Part shown: piece after piece, positions 11,701 through 23,000 of the stretch
How positions within the stretch are numbered: position 1 is the stretch's first letter
Layout of the letters: each line of letters starts with the position of its first letter
Assembly: GCF_051401765.1 (NCBI RefSeq)
Contig: NW_027480467.1
Location: forward strand, 124,001 to 188,000
Length of the DNA: 64,000 nt
Reading direction: 5' to 3'
Origin: Calliopsis andreniformis
Lineage: Eukaryota; Arthropoda; Insecta; Hymenoptera; Andrenidae
Made by a program: the position numbers and the translations under genes
Notes under the pieces: generated by a model
The model's input: the letters and a program-made list of their open reading frames with translations, nothing else
Database searches by the model: none
Told to the model about the DNA's origin: nothing

Positions 11701-12414
11701 TCAATGTTCAATCCTGAATCCTCAATTCTCAATCTTCAATCCTCAATACTCAATCTTAAATCCTCAATCCTCAATCCTCAATCTTCAATCCTCAATCCTC
11801 AATACTCAACCCTCAACCCTCAATCCTCAATCCTCAATCATCAATCCTCAATCTTCAACACTCAATCCTCAATCCTCAATCCTCAATCCTCAATCCACTA
11901 TCCTCAATCCTCAATCCTCAATCCTCAATCCTCAATCCTCAATCCTCAATCCTCAACCCTCAATCCTCAATTCTCAATTTTCAATCCTCAATACTCAATC
12001 TTAAATGTTCAGTCCTCAATACGCAGTCTTCAATCCTCAATCCTCAATCCTCAATACTCAATTTCTCAACCCTCAATCCTCAATCCTCAATCCTCAGACC
12101 TCAAACATCAATACTCGACCCTCAGTCCTCGTCCACAATCCACAACCCTCAATCCTCAATACTCAATCTTCAATCATCAATATTCAATCTTCAGTCGTCA
12201 ATCCTCGATCCTCAACACTCAATCCTCAAACCTCAATGTTCAACCAGCAATACGCAATCCTCAATCTTCAATCCGCAATCCTCAATCCTCAATCCTCAAT
12301 CCTCAATCCTCAATCCTCAATCCTCAGTCCTCAAACCTCAATCCTGAGCCCTCAATCCTGAATCCTCAACCTTCAGACCTCAGTCCTCAACAATCAGTTG
12401 TCAATTCTCAATCC

Positions 12415-12526
12415 TCAATAGAATATCATCAATTCACAGTTTTCAATACTCAATACTGAATCTGTAATCCTTAAATCTCTATCCACAAACATCAATTCTC
12501 ATCACTCAAACCTCAACACTCAGTCC
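12415..12526 (+). repeat. Landmark A1, variant (112 bp)
   Basis: Column 7 is TGAATCT, column 8 GTAATCC and column 14 TCAAACC. ACAGTTT replaces the A1-typical ACAGCTT. Confidence 0.86.
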
Positions 12527-12988
12527 CCAATCCTCAATCCTCAATCGTCAATCCTCAATCCTCAATCCTCAATCCTCAATCTTCAATTCTCAATACTCAG
12601 TCATGAATCCTCAATCCTCAATCCTCAATCCTCAATCCTCAATCCTCAATCCTCAACCCTCAATCGTCAGCCTTCAAACCTCAATACCCAATCTTCAATC
12701 CTCAATCCTCAATCCTCAATCCTCAATCCTCAATCCTCAATCCTCAATCTTCAATCCTCAATACTCAATTTTCAATCCTCAATCCTCAATCCTCCACCCT
12801 CAGTCCTCATTCTTCAATCCTCAATAACCAATCCTCAATCTTCAATCCTCAATCCTCAATCCTCAATCCTCAATTCTCAATCCTCAATCCTCAATCCTCA
12901 GTCCTCAAACCTCAATCCTGAAACCTCAATCCTGAATCCTCAATCTTCAGACCTCAGTCCTCAACAATCAGTTGTCAATTCTCAATCC

Positions 12989-13100
12989 TCAATAGAATAT
13001 CATCAATTCACAGCTTTCAATACTCAATACTCAATCTGCAATCTTTAAATCTCTATCCACAAACACCAATTCTCATCACTCAACCCTCAACACACAGTCC
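12989..13100 (+). repeat. Landmark A1 (112 bp)
   Basis: Standard A1 with CCAATTC in column 12 and ACAGTCC in column 16; the partner of 749 at offset 12240 bp. Confidence 0.9.
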
Positions 13101-13749
13101 CCAATCTTCAACCTTCAATCCTCAATCCTCAATCCTAAATCCTCAATCCTCAATCTTCAATCCTCAATACTCAATCATCGATCCTCAATCCTCAATCGTC
13201 AATTCTCAATCCTCAACCCTCAATCGTCAGTCTTCAAACCTCAATACTCAATCTTCAATCCTCAATCCTCAATCCGAAATCCTCAATCCTCATTCTTCAA
13301 TCCTCAATACCCAATCCTCAATTTTCAATACTCAATCCTCAATCCTCAATTCTCAATCCTCAATCCTCAGTCCTCAGTCCTCAAACCTCAGTCCTCAACC
13401 CTCAGCCATCATCCTCAATCCTCAATCCTCAATCCTCAATCCTCAATCGTCAATTTTCAATCCTCAATCCACAGAACTCAATCTTCAATCCTGAATGATC
13501 AATCCTCAATCCTCAATCGTCAGTTCCCAATCCTCAATCCTCAATCCTCAAACCTCAATCCTCAACCGTCAGTCCTCGTCCTCAATCCTCAACACTCAAT
13601 CCTCAATCCTCAATCTTCAATCATCAATACTCAATCTTCAATCCTCAATCTTCAATCCTCAATCCTCAATCCTCAATCCTCAATATTCAAAACGCAACCC
13701 TCAACCACCAATCCTCAACACTCAACCATCAATCCTCAATTCTCAATAC

Positions 13750-14141
13750 TCAATAGAGTATCCTGAATTCTCATGGTACAATACTCAATCCACAATTTTC
13801 AATAATCAAATCTCAATCCTCAAACATCAATTCTCAACACTCAATCCTCAACACTCAGTCCTCTCTCTTCAGTCCTCCATCCTCAACCCTCAATCCTCAA
13901 GCGTCAATCCTCAATCCTCAATCCTCAACCCTCAATCCTCAGTCCTCAAACCTCAATCCCGAATCCTCAATCCTGAATTCCTAATCTTCAGTCGTCAGTC
14001 CTCAACAATCAATTGTCAATCCTCAATCATCAATAGAATATCCTCAATTCACAGTTTTCAATAATCAATCCCCATCCTTCAATGTTCAAATCTCAATCCA
14101 CAAACATCAATTCCCATCACTCAACCCTCAACACTAAGTCC
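13750..14141 (+). repeat. B-C module, 392 bp
   Basis: Matches the module at 1790 in all marks I compared, including TCAGTCG before C. Confidence 0.92.
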
Positions 14142-14581
14142 TCAATCTTCAATCCTCAATCCTCAATCCTCAACCTTCAATCCTCAATACTCAATCTTCA
14201 ATCCTCAATCCTCAATTCTCAATCCTCAATTCTCAATCCTCAATCGTCAATCCTCAATCCCCAATCCTCAATCCTAAATCCTCAATCCTCAATACTCAAT
14301 ACCCAATCCTCAGTCTTCAATCCTCAATCCTCAATCCTCAATTCTCAATCCTCAATCCTCAGTCCTCAGTCCTTAAACCTCAATCCTCAACCCTCAGCCC
14401 TCATCCTCAATCCTCAATCCTCAATCCTCAATCCTCAATCCTCAATCTTCAATCCACAATACTCAATCTTCAATCCTCAATCCTCAATCCTCAGTCCTCA
14501 AACCTCAATTCTGAATCCTCAATCCTGAATCCTCAATCTCCAGCCCACAGTCCTGAACAATCAGGTGACAATCCTCAATCC

Positions 14582-14693
14582 TCAATAGAATATCCTCAAT
14601 TCACAGTTTTCAATACTCAATACTCAATCTGCAATCTTCAAATCTCTATCCACAAACATCAATTCTCATCACTCAACACTCAACACTCAGTCC
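14582..14693 (+). repeat. Landmark A3 (112 bp)
   Basis: ACAGTTT in column 4 and TGAACAA upstream. It lies 552 bp after C. Confidence 0.9.
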
Positions 14694-15509
14694 TCAATGT
14701 TCAATCCTCAATCCTCAATTCTCAATCTTCAATCATCAATATTCAATCTTCAGTCGTCAATCCTCAATCCTCAACACTCAATCCTCAATCCTCAATCTTC
14801 AATCCTCAATCCTCAATCCTCAATCCTCAATCCTCAATCCTCGATCCTCAATCCGCAATCCTCAATCCTCAATCCTTAATCTTCAATCCTCAATACCCAA
14901 TCCACAGTCTTCAATCCTCAATCCTCAATCCTCAATTCTCAATCCTCAATCCTCAGTCCTCAGTCCTTAAACCTCAATCCTCAACCCTCAGCCCTCATCC
15001 TCAATCCTCAATCCTCAATACCCAATCCTCAATCTTCAATCCTCAATCCTCAATCCTCAATTCTCAATCCTTAATCCTCAGTCCTCAGTCCTTAAACCTC
15101 AATCCTCAACCCTCAGCCCTCATACTCAATCCTCAATCCTCAATCCTCAATCCTTAATCTTCAATCCTCAATACTCAATCTTCAATCCTCAATCCTCAAA
15201 CCTCAATGTTCAGTCCTCAATGTTCAATCCTCAATACCCAATCCTCAATCTTCAATCCTCAATCCTCAATCCTCCATCCTCAATCCTCACTCCTCAATCC
15301 TCAATCCTCAGTCCTCATTCCTCAATCCTCAACCCTCAGCCATCATCCTCAATCCTCAGTCCTCAATACTCAATCCTCAATCTTCAATCCTCAATACTCA
15401 ATCTTCAATCCTCAATCCTCAGTCCTCAAACCTCAATTCTGAATCCTCAATCCTGAATCCTCAATCTTCAGCCCTGAGTCCTCAACAATCAGTCGTCAAT
15501 CCTGAATCC

Positions 15510-15621
15510 TCAGTAGAATATCCTCAATTCACAGTATTCAATACTCAATACACAATCTGCAACCTTCAAGCCTCTATCCACAAACATCAATTCTCATCAC
15601 TCAACCCTCAATACTCAGTCC
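15510..15621 (+). repeat. Landmark A2 (112 bp)
   Basis: TCAGTAG in column 1, ACAGTAT in column 4 and TCAATAC in column 15. B follows at 454 bp. Confidence 0.9.
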
Positions 15622-15963
15622 TCAATGTTCAATCCTCAATCCTCAATCCACAATCCTCAATCGTCTATTTTCAATCCTCAATCCACAGACATCAATCTTC
15701 AATCCTCAATGCTCAATCCTCAATCCTCAATCCTCAGTCCTCAATCCTCAATCCTCAATCCTCAAACCTCAATCCTCAACCGTCTGTCCTCGTCCTCAAT
15801 CCTCAACACTCAATCCTCAATCCTCAATCTTCAATCATCAATACTCAATCTTCAATCCTCAATCTTCAATCCTCAATCCTCAATCCTCAATCCTCAATAT
15901 TCAAAACACAGCCCTCAACCACCAATCCTCAACAGTCAACCATCAATCCTCAATTCTCAATAC

Positions 15964-16355
15964 TCAATAGAGTATCCTGAATTCTCATGGTCCAATACTC
16001 ATTCCACAATTTTCAATAATCAAATCTCAATCCTCAAACATCAATTCTCAACCCTCAATTCTCAACACTCAGTGCTCTCTCTTCAATCCACCATCCTCAA
16101 CCCTCAATCCTCAAGCGTCAATCCTCAATCCTCTATCCTCAACCCTCAATCCTCAGTCCTCAAACCTCAATCCCGAAACCTCAATCCTGAATCCTCAATC
16201 TTCAGCCCTCAGTCCTCAACAATCAATTGTCAATCCTCAATCATCAATAGAATATCCTCAATTCACAGTTTTCAATAATCAATCCCCATTCTTCAATCTT
16301 CAAATCTCAATCCGCAAACATCAATTACCATCACTCAACCCTCAACACTAAGTCC
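15964..16355 (+). repeat. B-C module, 392 bp
   Basis: Belongs to the subtype with CCAATAC after TCATGGT and CGAAACC before C. A TCATTCC unit and a TCAGTGC distinguish it. Confidence 0.92.
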
Positions 16356-16689
16356 TCAATAGTCAATCCTCAATCCTCAATCCTCAACCTTCAATCCTCA
16401 ATACTCAACCTTCAATCCTCAATCCTCAATTCTCAATCCTCAATTCTCAATCCTCAATCGTCAATCCTCAATCCCCAATCCTCAATCTTCAATCCTCTAT
16501 CCTCAATCCTCAATCCTCAGTCCTCAATCCTCAATCTTCAATCCTCAAAACTCAATACCCAATCCTCAGTCTTCAATCCTCAACCCTCAATCCTCAATTC
16601 TCAATCCTCAATCCTCAGTCCTCAGTCCTTAAACCTCAATCCTCAACCCTCAGCCCTCATCCTCAATCCTCAATCCTCAATCCTCAATT

Positions 16690-18120
16690 CTCAATCCTCA
16701 ATCCTCAATCCTCAGACCTCAAACATCAACACTCAACCCTCAGTCCTCGTCCTCAATCCACAACTCTCAATCCTCAATCCTCAATCTTCAATCATCAATA
16801 TTCAATCTTCAGTACTCAATCCTCAATCCTCAATCCTCAATCCTCAATCATCAATCCTCAATCTTCAATACTCAATCCTCAATCCTCCATCCTCAATCCT
16901 CAATCCTCAATCCTCAATAATCAATCCTCAATCTTCTATCCTCAATAATCAATCTTTAATCCTCAATCCTCAGACCTCAAACATCAATACTCAACCCTCA
17001 GTCCTCGTCCTCAATCCACAACCCTCAATCCTCAATCCTCCATCTTCAATCATCAATATTCAACCTTCAATCCTCAATACTCAATCTTCAATCCTCAATC
17101 CTCAACCCTCAGTCCTCATTCTTCAATCCTCAATACTCAATCCTCAATCTTCAATCCTCAATCCTCAATCCTCAATTCTCAATCCTCAATCCTCAGACCT
17201 CAAACATCAATACTCAACCCTCAGTCCTCGTCCTCAATCCACAACCCTTAATCCTCAATCCTCCATCTTCAATCATCAATATTCAATCTTCAATCCTCAA
17301 TCCTCAATCCTCAATCCTCAATCCTCAATCCTCGGACCTCAAACATGAATACTCAACCCTCAGTCCTCGTCCTCAATCCACAACCCTCAATCCTCAATCC
17401 TCAATCTTCAATCATCAATTTTCAATCTTCAGTCCTCAATCCTCAATCCTCAATCCTCAATCCTCAATCATCAATCCTCAATCTTCAATACTCAATCCTC
17501 AATCCTCCATCCTCAATCCTCAATCCTCAATCCTCTGTCCTCAATCCTCAATCCTCAAACCTCAATCCTCAATCTTCAATCCCCAATTCTCAATTTTCAA
17601 CCCTCAATCCTCAATCCTCAATCTTCAATCCTCAATACTCAACCTTCAATCCTCAATCCTCAATCCTCAACCCTCAGTCCTCATTCTTCAACCCTCAATA
17701 ACCAATCCTCAATCTTCAATCCTCAATCCTCAATCCTCAATTCTCAATCCTCTATCCTCAGTCCTCAGACCTCAAACGTCAATACTCAACCCTCAGTCCT
17801 CGTTCTCAATCCACAACCCTCAATCCTCAATCCTCAATCTTCAATCATCAATATTCAATCTTCAATCCTCAATCCTCAATCCTCAATCCTGAATCCTCAA
17901 TCCTCAATCCTCGGACCTCAAACATGAATACTCAACCCTCAGTCCTCGTCCTCAATCCACAACCCTCAATCCTCAATCCTCAATCTTCAATCATCAATAT
18001 TCAATCTTCAGTCCTCAATCCTCAATACTCAATCCTCGATCCTCAATCCTCAATCCTCAATGTTCAATCCGCAATACCCAATCCTCAATCTGCAATCCTC
18101 AATCCTCAATCCTCAGTCCT
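16690..18120 (+). repeat. D-motif domain, no A landmarks
   Basis: Six copies of a motif that includes TCAAACA or TGAATAC units, then TCAGTCC, a 6-bp TCGTCC or 7-bp TCGTTC unit, and usually ACAACCC. They sit near 16741, 16999, 17222, 17361, 17793 and 17940. Spacings vary from about 139 to 432 bp. No A, B or C core occurs between 16355 and 18274. Confidence 0.78.
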
Positions 18121-18273
18121 CAATCCTCAATCCTCAATCTTCAATCATCAATACTCAATCTTCAATCCTCAATCTTCAATCCTCAATCCTCAATCCTCAA
18201 TCCTCAATATTCAAAACACAACCCTCAACCACCAATCCTCAACACTCAACCATCAATCCTCAATTCTCAATAC

Positions 18274-18665
18274 TCAATAGAGTATCCTGAATTCTCATGG
18301 TACAATACTCAATCCACAATTTTCAATAATCAAATCTCAATCCTCAAACATCAATTCTCAACACTCAATCCTCAACACTCAGTCCTCTCTCTTCAGTCCT
18401 CCATCCTCAACCCTCAATCCTCAAGCGTCAATCCTCAATCCTCAATCCTCAACCCTCAATCCTCAGTCCTCAAACCTCAATCCCGAATCCTCAATCCTGA
18501 ATTCCTAATCTTCAGTCCTCAGTCCTCAACAATCAATTGTCAATCCTCAATCATCAATAGAATATCCTCAATTCACAGTTTTCAATAATCAATCCCCATC
18601 CTTCAATGTTCAAATCTCAATCCACAAACATCAATTCCCATCACTCAACCCTCAACACTAAGTCC
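18274..18665 (+). repeat. B-C module, 392 bp
   Basis: The acaatac-type B with TCAGTCC upstream of C. It follows the D domain rather than an A2. Confidence 0.92.
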
Positions 18666-19112
18666 TCAATCTTCAACCCTCAATCCTCAATCCTCAATCC
18701 TCAAACTTCAATCCTCAATACTCAATCTTCAATCCTCAATCCTCAATTCTCAATCCTCAATTCTCAATCCTCAATCGTCAATCCTCAATCCCCAATCCTC
18801 AATCCTCAATCCTCAATCCTCAATACTCAATACCCAATCCTCAGTCTTCAATCCTCAATCCTCAATCCTCAATTCTCAATCCTCAATCCTCAGTCCTCAG
18901 TCCTTAAACCTCAATCCTCAACCCTCAGCCCTCATCCTCAATCCTCAATCCTCAATCCTCAATCCTCAATCCTCAATCTTCAATCCACAATACTCAATCT
19001 TCAATCCTCAATCCTCAATCCTCAGTCCTCAAACCTCAATTCTGAATCCTCAATCCTGAATCCTCAATCTCCAGCCCACAGTCCTGAACAATCAGGTGAC
19101 AATCCTCAATCC

Positions 19113-19224
19113 TCAATAGAATATCCTCAATTCACAGTTTTCAATTCTCAATACTCAATCTGCAATCTTCAAATCTCTATCCACAAACATCAACTCTCAT
19201 CACTCAACACTCAACACTCAGTCC
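19113..19224 (+). repeat. Landmark A3 (112 bp)
   Basis: Column 5 is TCAATTC and column 12 TCAACTC, shared only with the copy at 37795. It lies 559 bp after C. Confidence 0.9.
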
Positions 19225-19893
19225 TCAATGTTCAATCCTCAATCCTCAATTCTCAATCTTCAATCATCAATATTCAATCTTCAGTCGTCAATCCTCAATC
19301 CTCAACACTCAATCCTCAATCCTCAATCCTCAATCTTCAATCCTCAATCCTCAATCCTCAATCCTCAATCCTCAATCCTCGATCCTCAATCCGCAATCCT
19401 CAATCCTCAATCCTTAATCTTCAATCCTCAATACCCAATCCACAGTCTTCAATCCTCAATCCTCAATCCTCAATTCTCAATCCTCAATCCTCAGTCCTCA
19501 GTCCTTAAACCTCAATCCTCAACCCTCAGCCCTCATCCTCAATCCTCAATCCTCAATACCCAATCCTCAATCTTCAATCCTCAATCCTCAATCCTCAATT
19601 CTCAATCCTCAATCCTCAGTCCTCAGTCCTTAAATCTCAATCCTCAACCCTCAGCCCTCATACTCAATCCTCAATCCTCAATCCTCAATCCTTAATCTTC
19701 AATCCTCAATACTCAATCTTCAATCCTCAATCCTCAAACCTCAATGTTCAGTCCTCAATGTTCAATCCTCAATACCCAACCCTCAATCTTCAATCCTCAA
19801 TCCTCAATCCTCCATCCTCAATCCTCACTCCTCAATCCTCAATCCTCAGTCCTCAATCCTCAATCCTCAACCCTCAGCCATCATCCTCAATCC

Positions 19894-20096
19894 TCAGTCC
19901 TCAAACCTCAATCCCGAAACCTCAATCCTGAATCCTCAATCTTCAGCCCTCAGTCCTCAGCAATCAATTGTCAATCCTCAATCATCAATAGAATATCCTC
20001 AATTCACAGTTTTCAATAATCAATCCCCATTCTTCAATCTTCAAATCCCAATCCGCAAACATCAATTACCATCACTCAACCCTCAACACTAAGTCC
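19894..20096 (+). repeat. Recombinant C element without B (203 bp)
   Basis: Keeps the full extended C (29 heptamers) but has no B upstream. Its left flank matches 38576, while TCAGCAA near 19957 and the CCAATCC near 20047 match the C at 39129 instead. It reads as the product of exchange between two C copies 553 bp apart. Confidence 0.85.
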
Positions 20097-20439
20097 TCAA
20101 TAGTCAATCCTCAATCCTCAATCCTCAACCTTCAATCCTCAATACTCAACCTTCAATCCTCAATCCTCAATTCTCAATCCTCAATTCTCAATCCTCAATC
20201 GTCAATCCTCAATCCCCAATCCTCAATCTTCAATCCTCTATCCTCAATCCTCAATCCTCAGTCCTCAATCCTCAATCTTCAATCCTCAAAACTCAATACC
20301 CAATCATCAGTCTTCAATCCTCAACCCTCAATCCTCAATTCTCAATCCTCAATCCTCAGTCCTCAGTCCTTAAACCTCAATCCTCAACCCTCAGCCCTCA
20401 TCCTCAATCCTTAATCCTCAATCCTCAATTCTCAATCCT

Positions 20440-21610
20440 CAATCCTCAATCCTCAGACCTCAAACATCAATACTCAACCCTCAGTCCTCGTCCTCAATCC
20501 ACAACCCTCAATCCTCAATCCTCCATCTTCAATCATCAATATTCAACCTTCAATCCTCAATACTCAATCTTCAATCCTCAATCCTCAATCCTCAACCCTC
20601 AGTCCTCATTCTTCAATCCTCAATACTCAATCCTCAATCTTCAATCCTCAATCCTCAATCCTCAATTCTCAATCCTCAATCCTCAGACCTCAAACATCAA
20701 TACTCAACCCTCAGTCCTCGTCCTCAATCCACAACCCTTAATCCTCAATCCTCCATCTTCAATCATCAGTATTCAATCTTCAATCCTCAATCCTCAATCC
20801 TCAATCCTCAATCCTCAATCCTCGGACCTCAAACATGAATACTCAACCCTCAGTCCTCGTCCTCAATCCACAACCCTCAATCCTCAATCCTCAATCTTCA
20901 ATCATCAATTTTCAATCTTCAGTCCTCAATCCTCAATCCTCAATCCTCAATCCTCAATCATCAATCCTCAATCTTCAATACTCAATCCTCAATCCTCCAT
21001 CCTCAATCCTCAATCCTTAATCCTCTGTCCTCAATCCTCAATCCTCAAACCTCAATCCTCAATCTTCAATCCCCAATTCTCAATTTTCAACCCTCAATCC
21101 TCAATCCTCAATCTTCAATCCTCAATACTCAACCTTCAATCGTCAATCCTCAATCCTCAACCCTCAGTCCTCATTCTTCAACCCTCAATAACCAATCCTC
21201 AATCTTCAATCCTGAATCCTCAATCCTCAATTCTCAATCCTCTATCCTCAGTCCTCAGACATCAAACATCAATACTCAACCCTCAGTCCTCGTTCTCAAT
21301 CCACAACCCTCAATCCTCAATCCTCAATCTTCAATCATCAATATTCAATCTTCAATCCTCAATCCTCAATCCTCAATCCTGAATCCTCAATCCTCAATCC
21401 TCGGACCTCAAACATGAATACTCAACCCTCAGTCCTCGTCCTCAATCCACAACCCTCAATCCTCAATCCTCAATCTTCAATCATCAATATTCAATCTTCA
21501 GTCCTCAATCCTCAATACTCAATCCTCGATCCTCAATCCTCAATCCTCAATGTTCAATCCGCAATACCCAATCCTCAATCTGCAATCCTCAATCCTCAAT
21601 CCTCAGTCCT
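20440..21610 (+). repeat. D-motif domain, no A landmarks
   Basis: Five D motifs near 20482, 20712, 20851, 21283 and 21430. It matches 16999-18120; the first D and 251 bp around it are missing. Confidence 0.78.
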
Positions 21611-21763
21611 CAATCCTCAATCCTCAATCTTCAATCATCAATACTCAATCTTCAATCCTCAATCTTCAATCCTCAATCCTCAATCCTCAATCCTCAATAT
21701 TCAAAACACAACCCTCAACCACCAATCCTCAACACTCAACCATCAATCCTCAATTCTCAATAC

Positions 21764-22155
21764 TCAATAGAGTATCCTGAATTCTCATGGTACAATACTC
21801 AATCCACAATTTTCAATAATCAAATCTCAATCCTCAAACATCAATTCTCAACACTCAATCCTCAACACTCAGTCCTCTCTCTTCAGTCCTCCATCCTCAA
21901 CCCTCAATCCTCAAGCGTCAATCCTCAATCCTCAATCCTCAACCCTCAATCCTCAGTCCTCAAACCTCAATCCCGAATCCTCAATCCTGAATTCCTAATC
22001 TTCAGTCCTCAGTCCTCAACAATCAATTGTCAATCCTCAATCATCAATAGAATATCCTCAATTCACAGTTTTCAATAATCAATCCCCATCCTTCAATGTT
22101 CAAATCTCAATCCACAAACATCAATTCCCATCACTCAACCCTCAACACTAAGTCC
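21764..22155 (+). repeat. B-C module, 392 bp
   Basis: Partner of the module at 18274 at an offset of exactly 3490 bp. Confidence 0.92.
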
Positions 22156-22602
22156 TCAATCTTCAACCCTCAATCCTCAATCCTCAATCCTCAAAATTCA
22201 ATCCTCAATACTCAATCTTCAATCCTCAATCCTCAATTCTCAATCCTCAATTCTCAATCCTCAATCGTCAATCCTCAATCCCCAATCCTCAATCCTCAAT
22301 CCTCAATCCTCAATACTCAATACCCAATCCTCAGTCTTCAATCCTCAATCCTCAATCCTCAATTCTCAATCCTCAATCCTCAGTCCTCAGTCCTTAAACC
22401 TCAATCCTCAACCCTCAGCCCTCATCCTCAATCCTCAATCCTCAATCCTCAATCCTCAATCCTCAATCTTCAATCCACAATACTCAATCTTCAATCCTCA
22501 ATCCTCAATCCTCAGTCCTCAAACCTCAATTCTGAATCCTCAATCCTGAGTCCTCAATCTCCAGCCCACAGTCCTGAACAATCAGGTGACAATCCTCAAT
22601 CC

Positions 22603-22714
22603 TCAATAGAATATCCTCAATTCACAGTTTTCAATACTCAATACTCAATCTGCAATCTTCAAATCTCTATCCACAAACATCAATTCTCATCACTCAACAC
22701 TCAACACTCAGTCC
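22603..22714 (+). repeat. Landmark A3 (112 bp)
   Basis: ACAGTTT in column 4 and standard TCAATAC and TCAATTC in columns 5 and 12, unlike its partner at 19113. Confidence 0.9.
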
Positions 22715-23000
22715 TCAATGTTCAATCCTCAATCCTCAATTCTCAATCTTCAATCATCAATATTCAATCTTCAGTCGTCAATCCTCAATCCTCAACACTC
22801 AATCCTCAATCCTCAATCTTCAATCCTCAATCCTCAATCCTCAATCCTCAATCCTCAATCCTCGATCCTCAATCCGCAATCCTCAATCCTCAATCCTTAA
22901 TCTTCAATCCTCAATACCCAATCCACAGTCTTCAATCCTCAATCCTCAATCCTCAATTCTCAATCCTCAATCCTCAGTCCTCAGTCCTTAAACCTCAATC

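Larger units (their letters stand above)
10258..12307 (+). repeat. 2057-bp tandem block, copy 2
   Basis: Same order as 8201-10257. Differences seen by eye include TCAACAC (9634 region) versus TCAAAAC (11684 region), and TCAATCC (9667 region) versus TGAATCC (11717 region). Confidence 0.9.
12898..14693 (+). repeat. Higher-order unit copy 2 (A1-B-C-A3, A2 lost)
   Basis: Aligns with 658-2740 at offset 12240 bp on the left and 11960 bp on the right. The 280 bp (40 heptamers) missing between about 13430 and 13450 are those that carry A2 in copy 1. Confidence 0.87.
16153..19893 (+). repeat. 3741-bp tandem block, copy a
   Basis: Begins 91 bp before the C core and repeats from 19894. The offset drops from 3741 to 3490 bp because the second copy lacks 251 bp around 16741-16999 (35 heptamers plus one hexamer) and differs by single units elsewhere. 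Confidence 0.85.
19894..23000 (+). repeat. 3741-bp tandem block, copy b (partial)
   Basis: Starts at the recombinant C and follows copy a until about 23000, where copy a continues through TCAACCC and TCAGCCC but this copy turns to TCAATCT. Confidence 0.83.
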
